Shown piece by piece: positions 25,490-34,064 of a DNA stretch of 39,947 bases (position 1 is its first letter; each line of letters begins with the position of its first letter). The stretch covers positions 1 through 39,947 of the forward strand of contig JAISZB010000088.1 of NCBI GenBank assembly GCA_031269465.1. The letters run 5' to 3'. The translations under genes were made by a program, and so were the position numbers. The notes under the pieces were generated by a model, which saw only the letters and a list, made by a program, of their open reading frames with translations, was not told the DNA's origin and made no database searches. The stretch comes from Clostridiales bacterium. GTDB taxonomy: Bacteria > Bacillota > Clostridia > Lachnospirales > WQUN01.

Positions 25490-25531
25490 GTTCACGCTGC
25501 AAGAACAAGAACAAGTTCACGCTGCAAGAAC
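25490..25531. repeat. Two 17-bp dyad repeats (GTTCACGCTGCAAGAAC)
   Basis: Identical 17-mers at 25490-25506 and 25515-25531 are separated by AAGAACAA. The reverse complement, with the same 8-base spacer, recurs in the three-copy array at 30890-30950. This lies about 110-150 bases upstream of the MocR start, so it may be its operator. Confidence 0.7.
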
Positions 25532-25640
25532 CCCATTCAAAAGGCGGGTTCATATGCAGCCCGTTTAAGTTCTTGGCGGCTCTGGCGAGAGCCCGGCCGC
25601 AACGCCCGGCATTTAATCTTATGATCAAAAAGCAATAATA

Positions 25641-25669
25641 AGAAGCGCCAAGCAAAGCTTGGCGCTTCT
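25641..25669 (-). terminator. Probable terminator of ftsH
   Basis: AGAAGCGCCAAGC and its complement form a 13-bp stem with an AAA loop. On the minus strand the stem is followed by TTATTATTGCTTTTTG, a T-rich tail. It lies about 145 bases after the ftsH stop, beyond a repeat. Confidence 0.6.
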
Positions 25670-25694
25670 AAGGATTATTCAAACGAGCGTTCAA

Positions 25695-25800
25695 CTATCC
25701 TGATTCGAATATGAAATCTCCTGTTTTGGGGCTTGACTATCAGTGCCTCTATGGATAATCAAGCTCCAAAACAGGCGCATTTGACTGCAAATCGGCATAT
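25695..25800. repeat. Palindromic repeat, type B, directly after ftsH
   Basis: CTGATTCGAATATGAAATC, CTGTTTTGGGGCTTGACTAT, GGATAATCAAGCTCCAAAAC and GGCGCATTTGACTGCAAATC, ending GGCATAT. Short form without the core, within 12 bases of the ftsH stop. Confidence 0.8.
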
Positions 25801-25811
25801 GCCCGCGCAAA

Positions 25812-27698
25812 TCAGCTTTCCATGAACCCTTCCTTGATTCCCTCTTTGATTGAGCCAATAGGGAACATCTTTCGTATCTCCTCGCCTGTGACCTTCTCTT
25901 TTTCCATGAGAAGGGCCGCGATTTGATGGAGTATGTTCAAATGCACATTTATTATGCGAAGAGCCTCCTGGTAGCCCTCCTCCACAATGCGCTTGATCTC
26001 TGAGTCAATCTTGGAAGCTACCTGCTCGCCGTAATTCCTTGTGTGAGCCAGATCGCGGCCTATGAAGATTTCATCGTTGTCATCCCCAAGCTGTATTGGG
26101 CCTAGAAGCTCGCTCATCCCATATTTCATGACCATGCTCCTGGCGATGGTGGTGGCTCGCTCAATGTCATTTGAAGCGCCTGTTGTTATGTCCTTGAGCA
26201 CTATTGCTTCAGCGGCTCGGCCGCCCAGCAGGGATACAATGGTCTGCTCCATGTACTTTTTAGTGATGTAGCCTCTTTCTTCGCCGGGGAGGGGCATCGT
26301 ATAGCCTCCGGCCATGCCGGTCGGTATGACTGATATCATGTAGGTAGGATCTATCTCGGTCAACACCTCGAAGAGAATGGCATGCCCCGCTTCATGGTAT
26401 GCGGTTATCCTTCTTTCTTTATCGGAGATGACGCGGGATTTCTTTTCGGTTCCTATTCCGACCTTTACGAAGGCCTTGCGGAGATCGTCCATATCGATCT
26501 CCTTCTTGTTGAACCTGGCGGCAAGAAGCGCGGCTTCATTGAGGAGATTTTCAAGATCAGCGGGGGTGAAGCCGGAAGTGGTTTGCGCCACTACTTTGAA
26601 GTCTACGCTTGAAGCTATCTGCTTTGCTTTGGCGTGTATCTGCAAAACGCTTTCACGGCCCTTCACATCTGGCTTGCCGACGACAATGCGCCTGTCGAAC
26701 CTGCCCGGGCGAAGAAGCGCCGGATCAAGTATGTCAGGCCTGTTCGTGGCAGCCATGATTATGACTCCTTCATTAAGGCCGAAGCCGTCCATCTCAACCA
26801 GAAGCTGATTCAAAGTCTGCTCGCGCTCGTCGTGGCCGCCGCCAAGGCCTGCGCCTCTTCGCCGGCCCACTGCGTCAATCTCGTCTATAAAAACAATGCA
26901 AGGTGTGTTTTTCTTCGCCTGCTCAAAAAGATCCCTAACGCGCGAAGCGCCCACGCCAACAAACATTTCAACGAAATCAGAGCCTGAAATGCTGAAGAAC
27001 GGGACTCCGGCCTCGCCGGAAACCGCTTTGGCGAGATAGGTCTTGCCAGTACCGGGAGGGCCGACGAGAAGCACGCCCTTGGGTATGCGCGCGCCTATGT
27101 CGGTGAACTTCTTGGGTTGCTTTAAAAACTCGACTATCTCTTCAAGCTCGGCTTTCTCTTCGACAAGGCCAGCCACTTGCTCGAAGGTTATTTTCTTCTT
27201 TTCATCCACTGTTATTCGGGCCTTGCTCTTTCCGAAGGACATGATTCGGTTCCCGCCGGAGCCGCCTTGCATTTGCTGTACCATGAATAAAAGAAGGAAT
27301 ATGGAGATGATTGCAATGATTATCATAGGAATCAGCTGCATTAAGTAGCTGGTCTTAGCGGTCTGCTTTGTATCGGCGTCCAAATTGTGATCAACCGACA
27401 ACTCAGTAATCATGTTCATAAAGACATCCATGCTCGGTATCTCAACTAAATAGACCGCGTCCTCGTCAGGATTCTCTCCCTGAAGGTATACGGTAGCCTT
27501 TCCGGCGTTGCTGATGTCCGCATCCCGCACAATGTCAATCCTCTTGACCTTGTTGCTGTTTATGTCGCTGATCAGCCTGCTGTAAGTATACTGCGTAGTG
27601 GCGACCGCATTGGCGGAGCTACGCAGGGCTGTCACTACAGCTACAATGGCGACTAAAATAATCATATATAAAACGATGCTGCTCATGTACTTTCTCAA
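25812..27698 (-). CDS. ftsH: ATP-dependent zinc metalloprotease FtsH
   Basis: A protein of 628 residues. It is a hexameric membrane AAA+ protease for quality control. Two transmembrane helices (about 8-25 and 121-142) flank an external domain. The AAA module has 'GPPGTGKT' (213-220), '[16 protein letters not shown]' (Walker B), '[20 protein letters not shown]' (second region of homology) and the pore loop '[12 protein letters not shown]'. The protease site is 'AYHEAGHAI' with His435 and His439. Start: a TTG at 27698 or an ATG four codons later at 27686; neither has a strong ribosome site. The gene stands alone; tilS/hpt, frequent upstream partners, are not present. Confidence 0.96.
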   Translation of the reverse strand: MRKYMSSIVLYMIILVAIVAVVTALRSSANAVATTQYTYSRLISDINSNKVKRIDIVRDADISNAGKATVYLQGENPDEDAVYLVEIPSMDVFMNMITELSVDHNLDADTKQTAKTSYLMQLIPMIIIAIISIFLLLFMVQQMQGGSGGNRIMSFGKSKARITVDEKKKITFEQVAGLVEEKAELEEIVEFLKQPKKFTDIGARIPKGVLLVGPPGTGKTYLAKAVSGEAGVPFFSISGSDFVEMFVGVGASRVRDLFEQAKKNTPCIVFIDEIDAVGRRRGAGLGGGHDEREQTLNQLLVEMDGFGLNEGVIIMAATNRPDILDPALLRPGRFDRRIVVGKPDVKGRESVLQIHAKAKQIASSVDFKVVAQTTSGFTPADLENLLNEAALLAARFNKKEIDMDDLRKAFVKVGIGTEKKSRVISDKERRITAYHEAGHAILFEVLTEIDPTYMISVIPTGMAGGYTMPLPGEERGYITKKYMEQTIVSLLGGRAAEAIVLKDITTGASNDIERATTIARSMVMKYGMSELLGPIQLGDDNDEIFIGRDLAHTRNYGEQVASKIDSEIKRIVEEGYQEALRIINVHLNILHQIAALLMEKEKVTGEEIRKMFPIGSIKEGIKEGFMES

Positions 27699-27887
27699 CT
27701 AATGCCATCCGCCGCGCAAAACTTGCAAAAAGTCTTTGCAATATTTCTGCGTGTTGCGCAGCTTTCTCCCTTCTATGTTTTTGGCAAGCCCTTATGGGCA
27801 GATGCTCGAAGTTTCGCCTGAATTCGCAAATCCGCCTTTATGGAGAAGCTGAAATCCTTGAACGCCCGCTTGGCTCTCATCCGCAAA

Positions 27888-27990
27888 TATACCGCTTTTC
27901 ATCAAATGTTCCTTTTTTGGAGCTTGATTATCCATTAAAGCCTGTATAATCAAGCTCCAAAAAAGGTAATTTTATATGAAAAGCAGTATA
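27888..27990. repeat. Palindromic repeat, type A short form
   Basis: It starts TATACCGCTTTTCATCAAAT and ends ATATGAAAAGCAGTATA. Stem CCTTTTTTGGAGCTTGATTA pairs exactly with its complement over about 20 bp, with a short loop (TCCATTAAAGCCTG) in place of the core. Confidence 0.88.
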
Positions 27991-28084
27991 GGTGGAAAAG
28001 CTGTTCCGAGCTTCTTGCAATATCAAAGAATTCCTAATTTCAGGCGTTTCACCGCATTTGCGGATAATCCCCTTACGCGCAAAA

Positions 28085-28112
28085 ATGGAAAATTCATATG
28101 CAAATCAGTATA
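28085..28112. repeat. Palindromic repeat, right-end fragment
   Basis: AATTCATATGCAAATCAGTATA, the consensus right terminus of type B, without a left partner. Confidence 0.5.
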
Positions 28113-28428
28113 GCATGAACCGACATGCCCTTTTAGGCGCCTGGCTGCGCGATGAGCCGGAGGGGGAGGATTAATTCCGAATTGCGCCCGTTTAAATTCT
28201 TCGCCCTTTAGGGCGCTTTAATGCGTCTTCATGCCGATGCGCAATAATTGAGCCGATTACGCATTGAAGAAGCGCGCAATTCTGCTTCAAAATCAGTTCT
28301 TTCTAAATGCGCTTCAAAAAGCGAGCGGAAAATGCGCGGCGCTAGCCTTATTATATCGAGGGGAAGCCAAATGTCCCGATTAAAATTGGATCATTACGCT
28401 CCGGATTAATCGTAGTTTTGAGCTTTGT

Positions 28429-28525
28429 TCTCCGCGCCGGTTAAACTGGCGCTCTCCGCGCCGGTTAAACTGGCGCTCTCCGCATCGGCAAGCAAGGCGC
28501 TTTCCACGCCGGCTAAAAAAGGTGC
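28429..28525. repeat. 24-bp tandem repeat, four units
   Basis: Units TCTCCGCGCCGGTTAAACTG plus GCGC: two identical copies, a third and a fourth with several changes. The period equals eight codons, and the plus frame is open across the array (repeating 'LSAPVKLA') from a TTG at 28425 to a TAA near 28566, but no ribosome site is present. Confidence 0.7.
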
Positions 28526-28772
28526 TTTCCCTGGGCATCGCTATATTAAACGCATCCATGAAAACCTATAAATATAAGCTTATTCTTTTAATAGATGAGC
28601 AGTCAAAGGCCTTTGCAGCTTTATCATCCTCTTTCACCTTATATAATGATTCGAGTGCCAAAGTGGCTTTTACGAGAAAATCGACCTGCAAGAATGGCTT
28701 CAATAAGCCGTTCTCCATCGCAGTTTTTGCTCTAAACAGGATTTTGACACCCGAATCATATGAAGCTGCAAA

Positions 28773-28858
28773 TATACAGATTTGCGGTCAAATGCACTTG
28801 TTTTGGAGCTTGATGCTGCAAAGCTCCAAAATAGGAACTTTCATATGCAAATCAGTAT
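28773..28858. repeat. Palindromic repeat, type B short form
   Basis: TATACAGATTTGCGGTCAAA, TGTTTTGGAGCTTGATGC, AAGCTCCAAAATAGGAAC and CATATGCAAATCAGTAT. The inner arms are close, with a tiny loop. Confidence 0.78.
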
Positions 28859-28927
28859 GCCCCGCAGACAGGCGCGCCTGGAGGAGGCAAAAAGCTGCCG
28901 CCTCTAGGAATTATACATCAACCGCCA

Positions 28928-29152
28928 CTGAAAGCAAAGCTATTTTTCAATTCTGACATCAGGATTGCTGAATTTTCTCTGGATCGCGCGAGAAGATTTG
29001 AAATTCTGCTCGCAATATTGCAGGATAAGGCAAAGTTTAAAAAAAGATCTGATGTCGAGCTTGGAAAAAAAGAAATTTGCAGATGCATAGCGAAAATAAA
29101 AGAGAAATTAGCCTTTATTGCAATAATAGGCTTTCGTTTCACCTCTGCATGA
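28928..29152 (+). pseudogene. Possible coding remnant, Lys/Arg-rich
   Basis: An open plus-strand frame of about 74 codons reads 'LFFNSDIRIAEFSLDRARRF', 'EILLAILQDKAKFKKRSDVE' and 'KKEICRCIAKIKEKLAFIAI', ending in TGA. The amphipathic, charged composition looks protein-like, but there is no ATG and no ribosome site; a CTG at 28928 is the only early candidate. The opposite strand also has a 90-codon frame, so this could be chance. No family recognised. Confidence 0.22.
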
Positions 29153-29216
29153 TTTATACTAACATAGTGTGATTTGAAAAGCAATGACAAGGAAAATAAT
29201 TTGCTTGCTTTAGTTT

Positions 29217-30026
29217 TCAGGAATTTTCAGACATCCTCTTATCCTTTTCTGCGCAAGCCTCCACCGCTTTTATGATGGAATTCTCAAACCCGAGGGAAAT
29301 TAGCGCCGCTATGCCCTCTATGGTGGAGCCTCCGGGAGAGCACACGCTGTCAATGAGAGCCCAGGGATGCATGCCTGAGAGCGCAATGTTCCTGGCGCTT
29401 CCAGATATGGCGCAGGCAGCGGCTTCAAGCGCCTGCTTCTTGCTCATTCCGAGCAGGACTCCCGCTCTTGCGAGGCTGTCCGCAAACAGATAGACAAAGG
29501 CGGGAGAGCAACCCGCTATCGCCGTGAAAGCGCTGAATAGGGACTCATCAAGCTCCATAGCGCTTCCGATTGAAGAGAACAGGTCGAGTATGAGCTTTTT
29601 CTGCTCAGTCGCAACCGCCTCATTCGCGCATAAGGCGGCGGCGCCTTCCCCGATGGCGCAGTTTATATTTGGCATGACTCGTATGATCGGAGCGTCAAAT
29701 CCAAGCATGCCCCTGAGCTTGTACAGGGTCTGCCCGCCGGCTATAGAGACTAAAAGGCATCCTTTCGCTTTTATGAACTCTCCCGCATTTTTTAGAAGCT
29801 GGGGCAAGCTTATCGGCTTGACTCCGAGAAAGACGACATCTGAAGCTTCTATAAGCTCCTTTGCGTCCGCTGCAGCGCGAATGCCGAAGGAGTCTTCGCG
29901 GCTCTTCAAAAGATCCGCGTCTTTATCGTATACTACGCAGTCTTGAGCGCTGAAGAAGCCCGAGTCAAGGCAACCCTTAACAATTGAGCCTGCCATGGCG
30001 CCGCAGCCTATGAATCCATATGTCAT
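29217..30026 (-). CDS. proC: Pyrroline-5-carboxylate reductase
   Basis: A protein of 269 residues, normal length. It reduces 1-pyrroline-5-carboxylate to proline with NAD(P)H. 'YGFIGCGAMAGSIVKGCLDS' is the Rossmann nucleotide-binding start; 'VVFLGVKPISLPQLL' and 'IIRVMPNINCAIGEGAAALC' are typical core motifs. The C-terminal signature is 'ALIDSVCSPGGSTIEGIAAL', matching the ProC family pattern D-x-V-x-S-P-G-G-T-T-I. GAGGAGG lies 7 bases before the ATG. It is monocistronic. Its leader contains a duplicated GGTAGAGGCTCTGCC segment. Confidence 0.94.
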   Translation of the reverse strand: MTYGFIGCGAMAGSIVKGCLDSGFFSAQDCVVYDKDADLLKSREDSFGIRAAADAKELIEASDVVFLGVKPISLPQLLKNAGEFIKAKGCLLVSIAGGQTLYKLRGMLGFDAPIIRVMPNINCAIGEGAAALCANEAVATEQKKLILDLFSSIGSAMELDESLFSAFTAIAGCSPAFVYLFADSLARAGVLLGMSKKQALEAAACAISGSARNIALSGMHPWALIDSVCSPGGSTIEGIAALISLGFENSIIKAVEACAEKDKRMSENS

Positions 30027-30046
30027 TCGCTAACCTCCTCATGCAA

Positions 30047-30086
30047 GGCAGAGCCTCTACCAAGAGGCAGAGCCTCTACCAAAGAG
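30047..30086 (-). repeat. Direct repeat in the proC leader
   Basis: GGCAGAGCCTCTACCAAGA occurs twice in tandem just upstream of the proC ribosome site. Each unit is itself an imperfect dyad (GGTAGAG/CTCTGCC), so it could form small hairpins in the leader mRNA. Confidence 0.55.
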
Positions 30087-30194
30087 CATATTTGATATAA
30101 GCAAGGAATCTATGATGATTTGATGAAAATTTGATTAAGGCTCGCCAAGCTTTTTATCCACTCATAAGTTGCGCCATGCTTAACTGCAGCTTAT

Positions 30195-30282
30195 AGCAGC
30201 CGTATATGAAAATGCCTATTTTGGAGTCCAATTAAACTATTTCAATGTTGCAAAACAGGCGCTTTCATGCGCGAATCAGCAT
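30195..30282. repeat. Palindromic repeat, diverged type B
   Basis: ATATGAAAATGCCTATTTTG, GAGTCCAATTAAAC with weak partner, AAAACAGGCGCTTTCATGCG and CGAATCAGCAT. No core. Confidence 0.6.
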
Positions 30283-30488
30283 GGGTCGCTTTTAGCATAT
30301 TGAACATACTATTATATAGGCATGTTGAAATAATGTGAGAACATTCAAAACCGGGATAATCGAGCCTGTCCTTGCCGCAAGGCGCTGCGCATTTGCGCCT
30401 GCGGCTTGCGTATGGTATACTTTTCGTTGTAAAATTCCTCAAAGCTCTAAAAAATAGTTTTTTTGATTATCTAAATGCCTGCTCAGGC

Positions 30489-30620
30489 TATACCGATATG
30501 CATTCAAATATACATATTTTGAGATTTCCCATCAACTTTCAAGGTGCGAAATGCAGATATCAATCACACTCGCAGGGCAGCCAAGCTACAAAACAGGAAT
30601 TTTCATATGCAATCAGCATA
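30489..30620. repeat. Palindromic repeat, type B with half core
   Basis: TATACCGATATGCATTCAAA, TCAAGGTGCGAAATGCAGAT, CACTCGCAGGGCAGCCAAGC and TTTTCATATGCAATCAGCAT. The inner stem is degraded. Confidence 0.65.
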
Positions 30621-30889
30621 GAGCATCGGCAAGCATCCGAATTTCGCGCTCGATATGCCCCGCGCATCTCATTTTACCCTAGCGGGCTAATTGCATGCGT
30701 CCTGGCTTGGACGAAAGAGCATAGGCGAAAGCGTTCGCGAGCAAGCGTTAACGCTTGCCTCAACGGCTTATGCATATGCTTCCCTTGAGTTTGGCAAATT
30801 TTGTTTCAGACTGGACGCATTTCAATCCCGTTTTGAAGCATATATCGATGCTCAGGAAATTCAGAGATGTTGCGGCTTGATTTATCAGC

Positions 30890-30950
30890 GTTCATGCAGC
30901 GTGAACTTGTTCATGCAGCGTGAACTTGTTCTTGTTCATGCAGCGTGAAC
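30890..30950. repeat. Three 17-bp dyad repeats (GTTCATGCAGCGTGAAC)
   Basis: Identical 17-mers at 30890-30906, 30909-30925 and 30934-30950. Spacers are TT and TTGTTCTT; the latter is exactly the spacer (reverse complement) of the two-copy array at 25490-25531. Each unit is a near-palindrome, as expected for a dimeric protein's site or an iteron. Confidence 0.8.
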
Positions 30951-30983
30951 GAGTTCAGAAGTTGGAAATTCTATATTCTCACC

Positions 30984-31034
30984 ATTATAAGGAAAAGCTC
31001 CAAGAACGGAAATTTCATATGCAAATCAGCATAC
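30984..31034. repeat. Palindromic repeat, right-half fragment
   Basis: ATTATAAGGAAAAGCTCC then AATTTCATATGCAAATCAGC and ATAC: a type B right half only. Confidence 0.55.
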
Positions 31035-31208
31035 ATATGCCGCTTGCATTTTGAGCGGCATGCATCGCCGCAGCGCCTCCGATATCAGCCAAAGGCGATA
31101 GGGCGATTAGATCAAAAACCAAGATCTGAGCGCCAGGCAAAATAAAGCCATTGCGGCATAACGCACAGCTGCGGGAATCTCTAGGGGCGTTATCGGCTTC
31201 GCGCCTGC

Positions 31209-31336
31209 TATACCGCTTTTCATCAAATGTTCCTTTTTTGTTGATTGTACATAGAGCGGTGCTAAATGCCTGTATCGGCATTTTGCACTCGCTGTATAAT
31301 CAACAAAAAAAGCCAGTTTTAATGAAAAGCAGTATA
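31209..31336. repeat. Palindromic repeat, type A, shortened stem on both arms
   Basis: It starts TATACCGCTTTTCATCAAAT and ends AATGAAAAGCAGTATA. The stem is GTTGATTGTA on the left and TATAATCAAC on the right: both arms have lost the same GGAGC-block, so pairing is kept. Core ATGCCTGTATCGGCAT. It lies about 45 bases before glmM. Confidence 0.88.
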
Positions 31337-31381
31337 GCAAGGCGGAAAAGTCGGACGATTCCTAGCCGGGGGAGGACAATA

Positions 31382-32749
31382 ATGGGTAGATTATTCGGCA
31401 CGGACGGAGTCCGGGGCGTCGCCAACAGCGAACTTACGCCGGAGCTGGCGTTTAGTTTGGGGAGGGCTGGCGCTTACGCGCTGACTAAAGAAAACAACCA
31501 CAGGCCTCAGATCATTGTGGGGATGGACACCAGGGTCTCAAGCGGCATGCTTGAGGCTGCGCTGGCGGCGGGCATGTGCTCAATGGGGGCGAAAGTATTT
31601 CACGCCGGCGTAATACCTACGCCGGGAATCGCGTACCTAGTTCGCAAGTACCAGCTTGACGCGGGAGTGGTCATATCGGCGTCTCACAACCCCATGCAGG
31701 ACAACGGGATAAAGTTCTTCAACAGAGAAGGCTACAAGCTCCCGGATCAGATCGAGGAAGAGATAGAAAGAATCATCGAATCAAACCTGGAGAATCTTCC
31801 AAGGCCTGTAGGCGATCAAGTGGGAATCAGGGTGAATGCTGAAAAGAGCCTGGAAGATTACGTTTCATTTTTAAAGTCCACCTTTATAGATGAAGAGAAC
31901 CCTGCCTTGAACTTGGAAGGGCTGAAAATCGCTGTCGACTGCGCAAACGGGGCGACATATAAAGCCGCGCCGCTGGTGCTGAGGCAGCTAGGAGCGGACG
32001 TCCATCCTATTTTCTTCGAGCCTGACGGCGTAAACATCAACAGGGGCTGCGGCTCGACCCATATAGGGCCGCTTGCGTCTTTCGTCAAGGAGCGCGCTAT
32101 GGACATAGGCATCGCTTTGGACGGTGATGGCGACAGAGTGGCGTGCGTCGACGAGAACGGCATGATTCTGGACGGAGATCAAATCATGTCCATATGCGGC
32201 TGGAGCATGAAGAAGCGAGGAAAGCTGAAAAAAGATACAATAGTCGCTACAGTCATGAGCAATATGGGTTTTTTCATGCTTGAGAAGGAAAAAGGGATCC
32301 ACATAGAAAAAACGGCGGTCGGCGACAGGTATGTCCTGGAAAGGATGCTGGAGCTGGGATGCAACCTAGGCGGAGAGCAGTCCGGGCACGTGATATTCTT
32401 GGAGCACAACACCACGGGAGACGGGCTGTTGACCGCGCTTCAGCTTCTTAAGAACATGAGGGAGAAGGACGTGCCCTTGTCAAAGCTGAACGCCGTTATG
32501 GAAGTTCTGCCGCAGTCACTGAGAAACGCCAGGGTATCCCCCGAAAAGAAAGAGTCATATCTCGAGAACGAGGAGATACGTCTTGAGATAGAGGCTCTTG
32601 AAGCCAAGTACTCCGGATCCGGCAGGCTTCTTATAAGGCCGTCTGGAACCGAAGCGCTTATAAGGGTAATGATAGAAGGCAGAAACCCTCAGGAGATTGA
32701 CGCCGACGCAAAGCGCATGGTTCAGATCTTGGAGGAGCGCCTCGGGTAG
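31382..32749 (+). CDS. glmM: Phosphoglucosamine mutase
   Basis: A protein of 455 residues. It converts glucosamine-6-phosphate to glucosamine-1-phosphate for UDP-GlcNAc and peptidoglycan synthesis. 'GRLFGTDGVRGVANSELTPE' is the family start. 'VVISASHNPM' holds the phosphorylated Ser101. 'ALDGDGDRVACVDENG' is the Mg-binding loop. 'EQSGHVIFLEHNTTGDGLLT' is the sugar-binding loop, and 'IRPSGTEALIRVMIEG' the phosphate-binding site. The ATG follows GGGGGAGGA; the frame is open further upstream through a palindromic repeat, but those codons are repeat sequence. The usual upstream partners cdaA/ybbR are not present. Confidence 0.96.
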   Translation: MGRLFGTDGVRGVANSELTPELAFSLGRAGAYALTKENNHRPQIIVGMDTRVSSGMLEAALAAGMCSMGAKVFHAGVIPTPGIAYLVRKYQLDAGVVISASHNPMQDNGIKFFNREGYKLPDQIEEEIERIIESNLENLPRPVGDQVGIRVNAEKSLEDYVSFLKSTFIDEENPALNLEGLKIAVDCANGATYKAAPLVLRQLGADVHPIFFEPDGVNINRGCGSTHIGPLASFVKERAMDIGIALDGDGDRVACVDENGMILDGDQIMSICGWSMKKRGKLKKDTIVATVMSNMGFFMLEKEKGIHIEKTAVGDRYVLERMLELGCNLGGEQSGHVIFLEHNTTGDGLLTALQLLKNMREKDVPLSKLNAVMEVLPQSLRNARVSPEKKESYLENEEIRLEIEALEAKYSGSGRLLIRPSGTEALIRVMIEGRNPQEIDADAKRMVQILEERLG

Positions 32750-32763
32750 CAGGATGCCTTGAT

Positions 32764-32895
32764 TATACTGATTGCATATGAAACCGCCTATTTTGGAGCT
32801 TGGCTGCGCCGTGATTGCGATTGAAATCGGCATTTCGCGACTTGAAAGTGGATAAGCAAGCTCCTAAATAGGTGCGTTTGAATGCAAATCTGCAT
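32764..32895. repeat. Palindromic repeat, type B full copy after glmM
   Basis: TATACTGATTGCATATGAAA, CTATTTTGGAGCTTGGCTGC, a core half ATTGAAATCGGCATTTCGCG, GTGGATAAGCAAGCTCC and TTTGAATGCAAATCTGCAT. It begins 14 bases after the glmM stop. Confidence 0.82.
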
Positions 32896-32981
32896 GCGAC
32901 ATGCATCTGCATGCATATAGGCATGGCATTCTCATTTGGAACTCAAGTCTGGCTCAGCCAGATTCGAAATTGGGCGCCTTC

Positions 32982-33090
32982 TATACTGCTTTGCACTCTA
33001 AAGTTCCTATTTTGATGTAGGATAATACAATTAGCGCGAAATGTGGATATAGTCATTTCGCACGCTTCAAGTGGACTCTCAGGCATCAAC
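32982..33090. repeat. Palindromic repeat, variant core, right end missing
   Basis: TATACTGCTTTGCACTC, TTCCTATTTTGATGTAGGAT, AATACAATTAGCGCG, then the unusual centre GAAATGTGGATATAGTCATT shared with 8555-8685. It stops at CAGGCATCAAC, about 15 bases short of the transporter gene's stop codon. Confidence 0.75.
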
Positions 33091-33104
33091 AGCCTGTTTC
33101 CCGG

Positions 33105-34064
33105 CTAGAGCAAAAGCCCCAGGCTCTTGAGCATGAACACGCCAATGGTGAAGGTCGCCACTGAGCACAGCATCGTAATTGCTACGATGCTTGCGGCCAG
33201 CGGCCCGTCGTTACGCATTCTATCAGCCATTATGTAAGAGCTTACCGCAGTCGGAGCGGCAAATGTTACATATATGATGGCGATATTCTCACCCCTGAAA
33301 CCTATTGCGGCGGCGAGAGGAATGACAAGCGCAGGTATGGCAATAAGCTTAATTGATGAGGCGATGCAGGCGGATTTAAACTTGCCTTTGGCATTTTTCA
33401 AGCTTATGGAGGCGCCTATGGCAAGAAGCGCCAATGGAGTGGAAATTGCCGCCATGGAATTCAGGCTTGAGCTTAAGAACGAGGGAAGCGAAAGCCTGAA
33501 GAAGGAGAAGGGGAGGCCGAGAACGATTCCTATTATAAGAGGGTTTTTGGCTATCCCTGCAAGGGCTTGCTTTAACTGTCCTCCCTTTTTCACATCTTCC
33601 GCCTGCGCTCCCGCGATGAGGCATATTATTGCGAGGACGTTGTAGAGCGGAATGATGAATGTGGCTATCAAGGCGGCTTTTCCCGTATAGGCCTCGCCCA
33701 TGATGTTCGCTATTATGGGAATGCCTATCAAAGCGTAGTTTCCTCTGAAGCAGCCTTGCGTAAAGGCGCCTGCCTCGCTTTTTTCAACGAGCCGGCTTGC
33801 GGCGAGCCACCCGGCTGCAAATGCGGCCAAGGTGCCGGCGACGGAAAACAGGATGAGCCGAAAATCAAAAACCGTCGTGAAATCTGATGCGGCTATATCC
33901 CTGAAAAGAAGCATCGGCAGGGCCAGGTTGAAGACTATCCAGTTCAACTTCCTGATTGTTTCAGGATCCAAGATCCCTTTGCGGCCCGTAAAGAATCCGA
34001 TGAAGAGAATGACGAACACCGGCGCGACCACATTGAAGCTGAAGAGAAAGTCATTTAGGATCAT
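33105..34064 (-). CDS. AEC-family membrane transporter
   Basis: A protein of 319 residues with about ten hydrophobic helices and the auxin-efflux-carrier layout: 'PVFVILFIGFFTGRKGILDP' at the start, 'LNWIVFNLALPMLLFRDIA', 'QGCFRGNYALIGIPIIANIM' near the middle, and 'STPLALLAIGASISLKNAKG' followed by 'KLIAIPALVIPLAAAIGFRG'. Bacterial members export or exchange carboxylates such as malate; the substrate here is unknown. The ATG overlaps the last 14 bases of tex, whose final codons (AAGGGAATAG) serve as its ribosome site, so translation is coupled. Confidence 0.88.
   Translation of the reverse strand: MILNDFLFSFNVVAPVFVILFIGFFTGRKGILDPETIRKLNWIVFNLALPMLLFRDIAASDFTTVFDFRLILFSVAGTLAAFAAGWLAASRLVEKSEAGAFTQGCFRGNYALIGIPIIANIMGEAYTGKAALIATFIIPLYNVLAIICLIAGAQAEDVKKGGQLKQALAGIAKNPLIIGIVLGLPFSFFRLSLPSFLSSSLNSMAAISTPLALLAIGASISLKNAKGKFKSACIASSIKLIAIPALVIPLAAAIGFRGENIAIIYVTFAAPTAVSSYIMADRMRNDGPLAASIVAITMLCSVATFTIGVFMLKSLGLLL

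Larger units (their letters stand above)
27699..28927. other. Gene-free region upstream of ftsH with several repeat types
   Basis: Palindromic repeats at 27888-27990, 28085-28112 and 28773-28858, and a 24-bp tandem array at 28429-28525. Nothing else is recognised; the ftsH promoter must lie at its left edge, but no clear boxes were found. Confidence 0.5.
30087..31381. other. Gene-free region between proC and glmM
   Basis: The divergent gap between proC (minus) and glmM (plus) holds palindromic repeats at 30195-30282, 30489-30620, 30984-31034 and 31209-31336, plus the 17-bp dyad array at 30890-30950 and a GC-rich hairpin-like stretch near 30368-30405. No gene is supported. Confidence 0.5.

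Noticed and set aside
25490..25531. CRISPR-like array
   Set aside because: Repeats are 17 bp with constant 2- or 8-base spacers that are the same at two loci; real CRISPR spacers are about 30 bp and unique. No cas genes are present.
31151..31381. N-terminal extension of GlmM
   Set aside because: The extra 77 codons are repeat and upstream sequence; GlmM orthologues begin at M-G-R-L-F-G-T-D-G, and GGGGGAGGA precedes that ATG.
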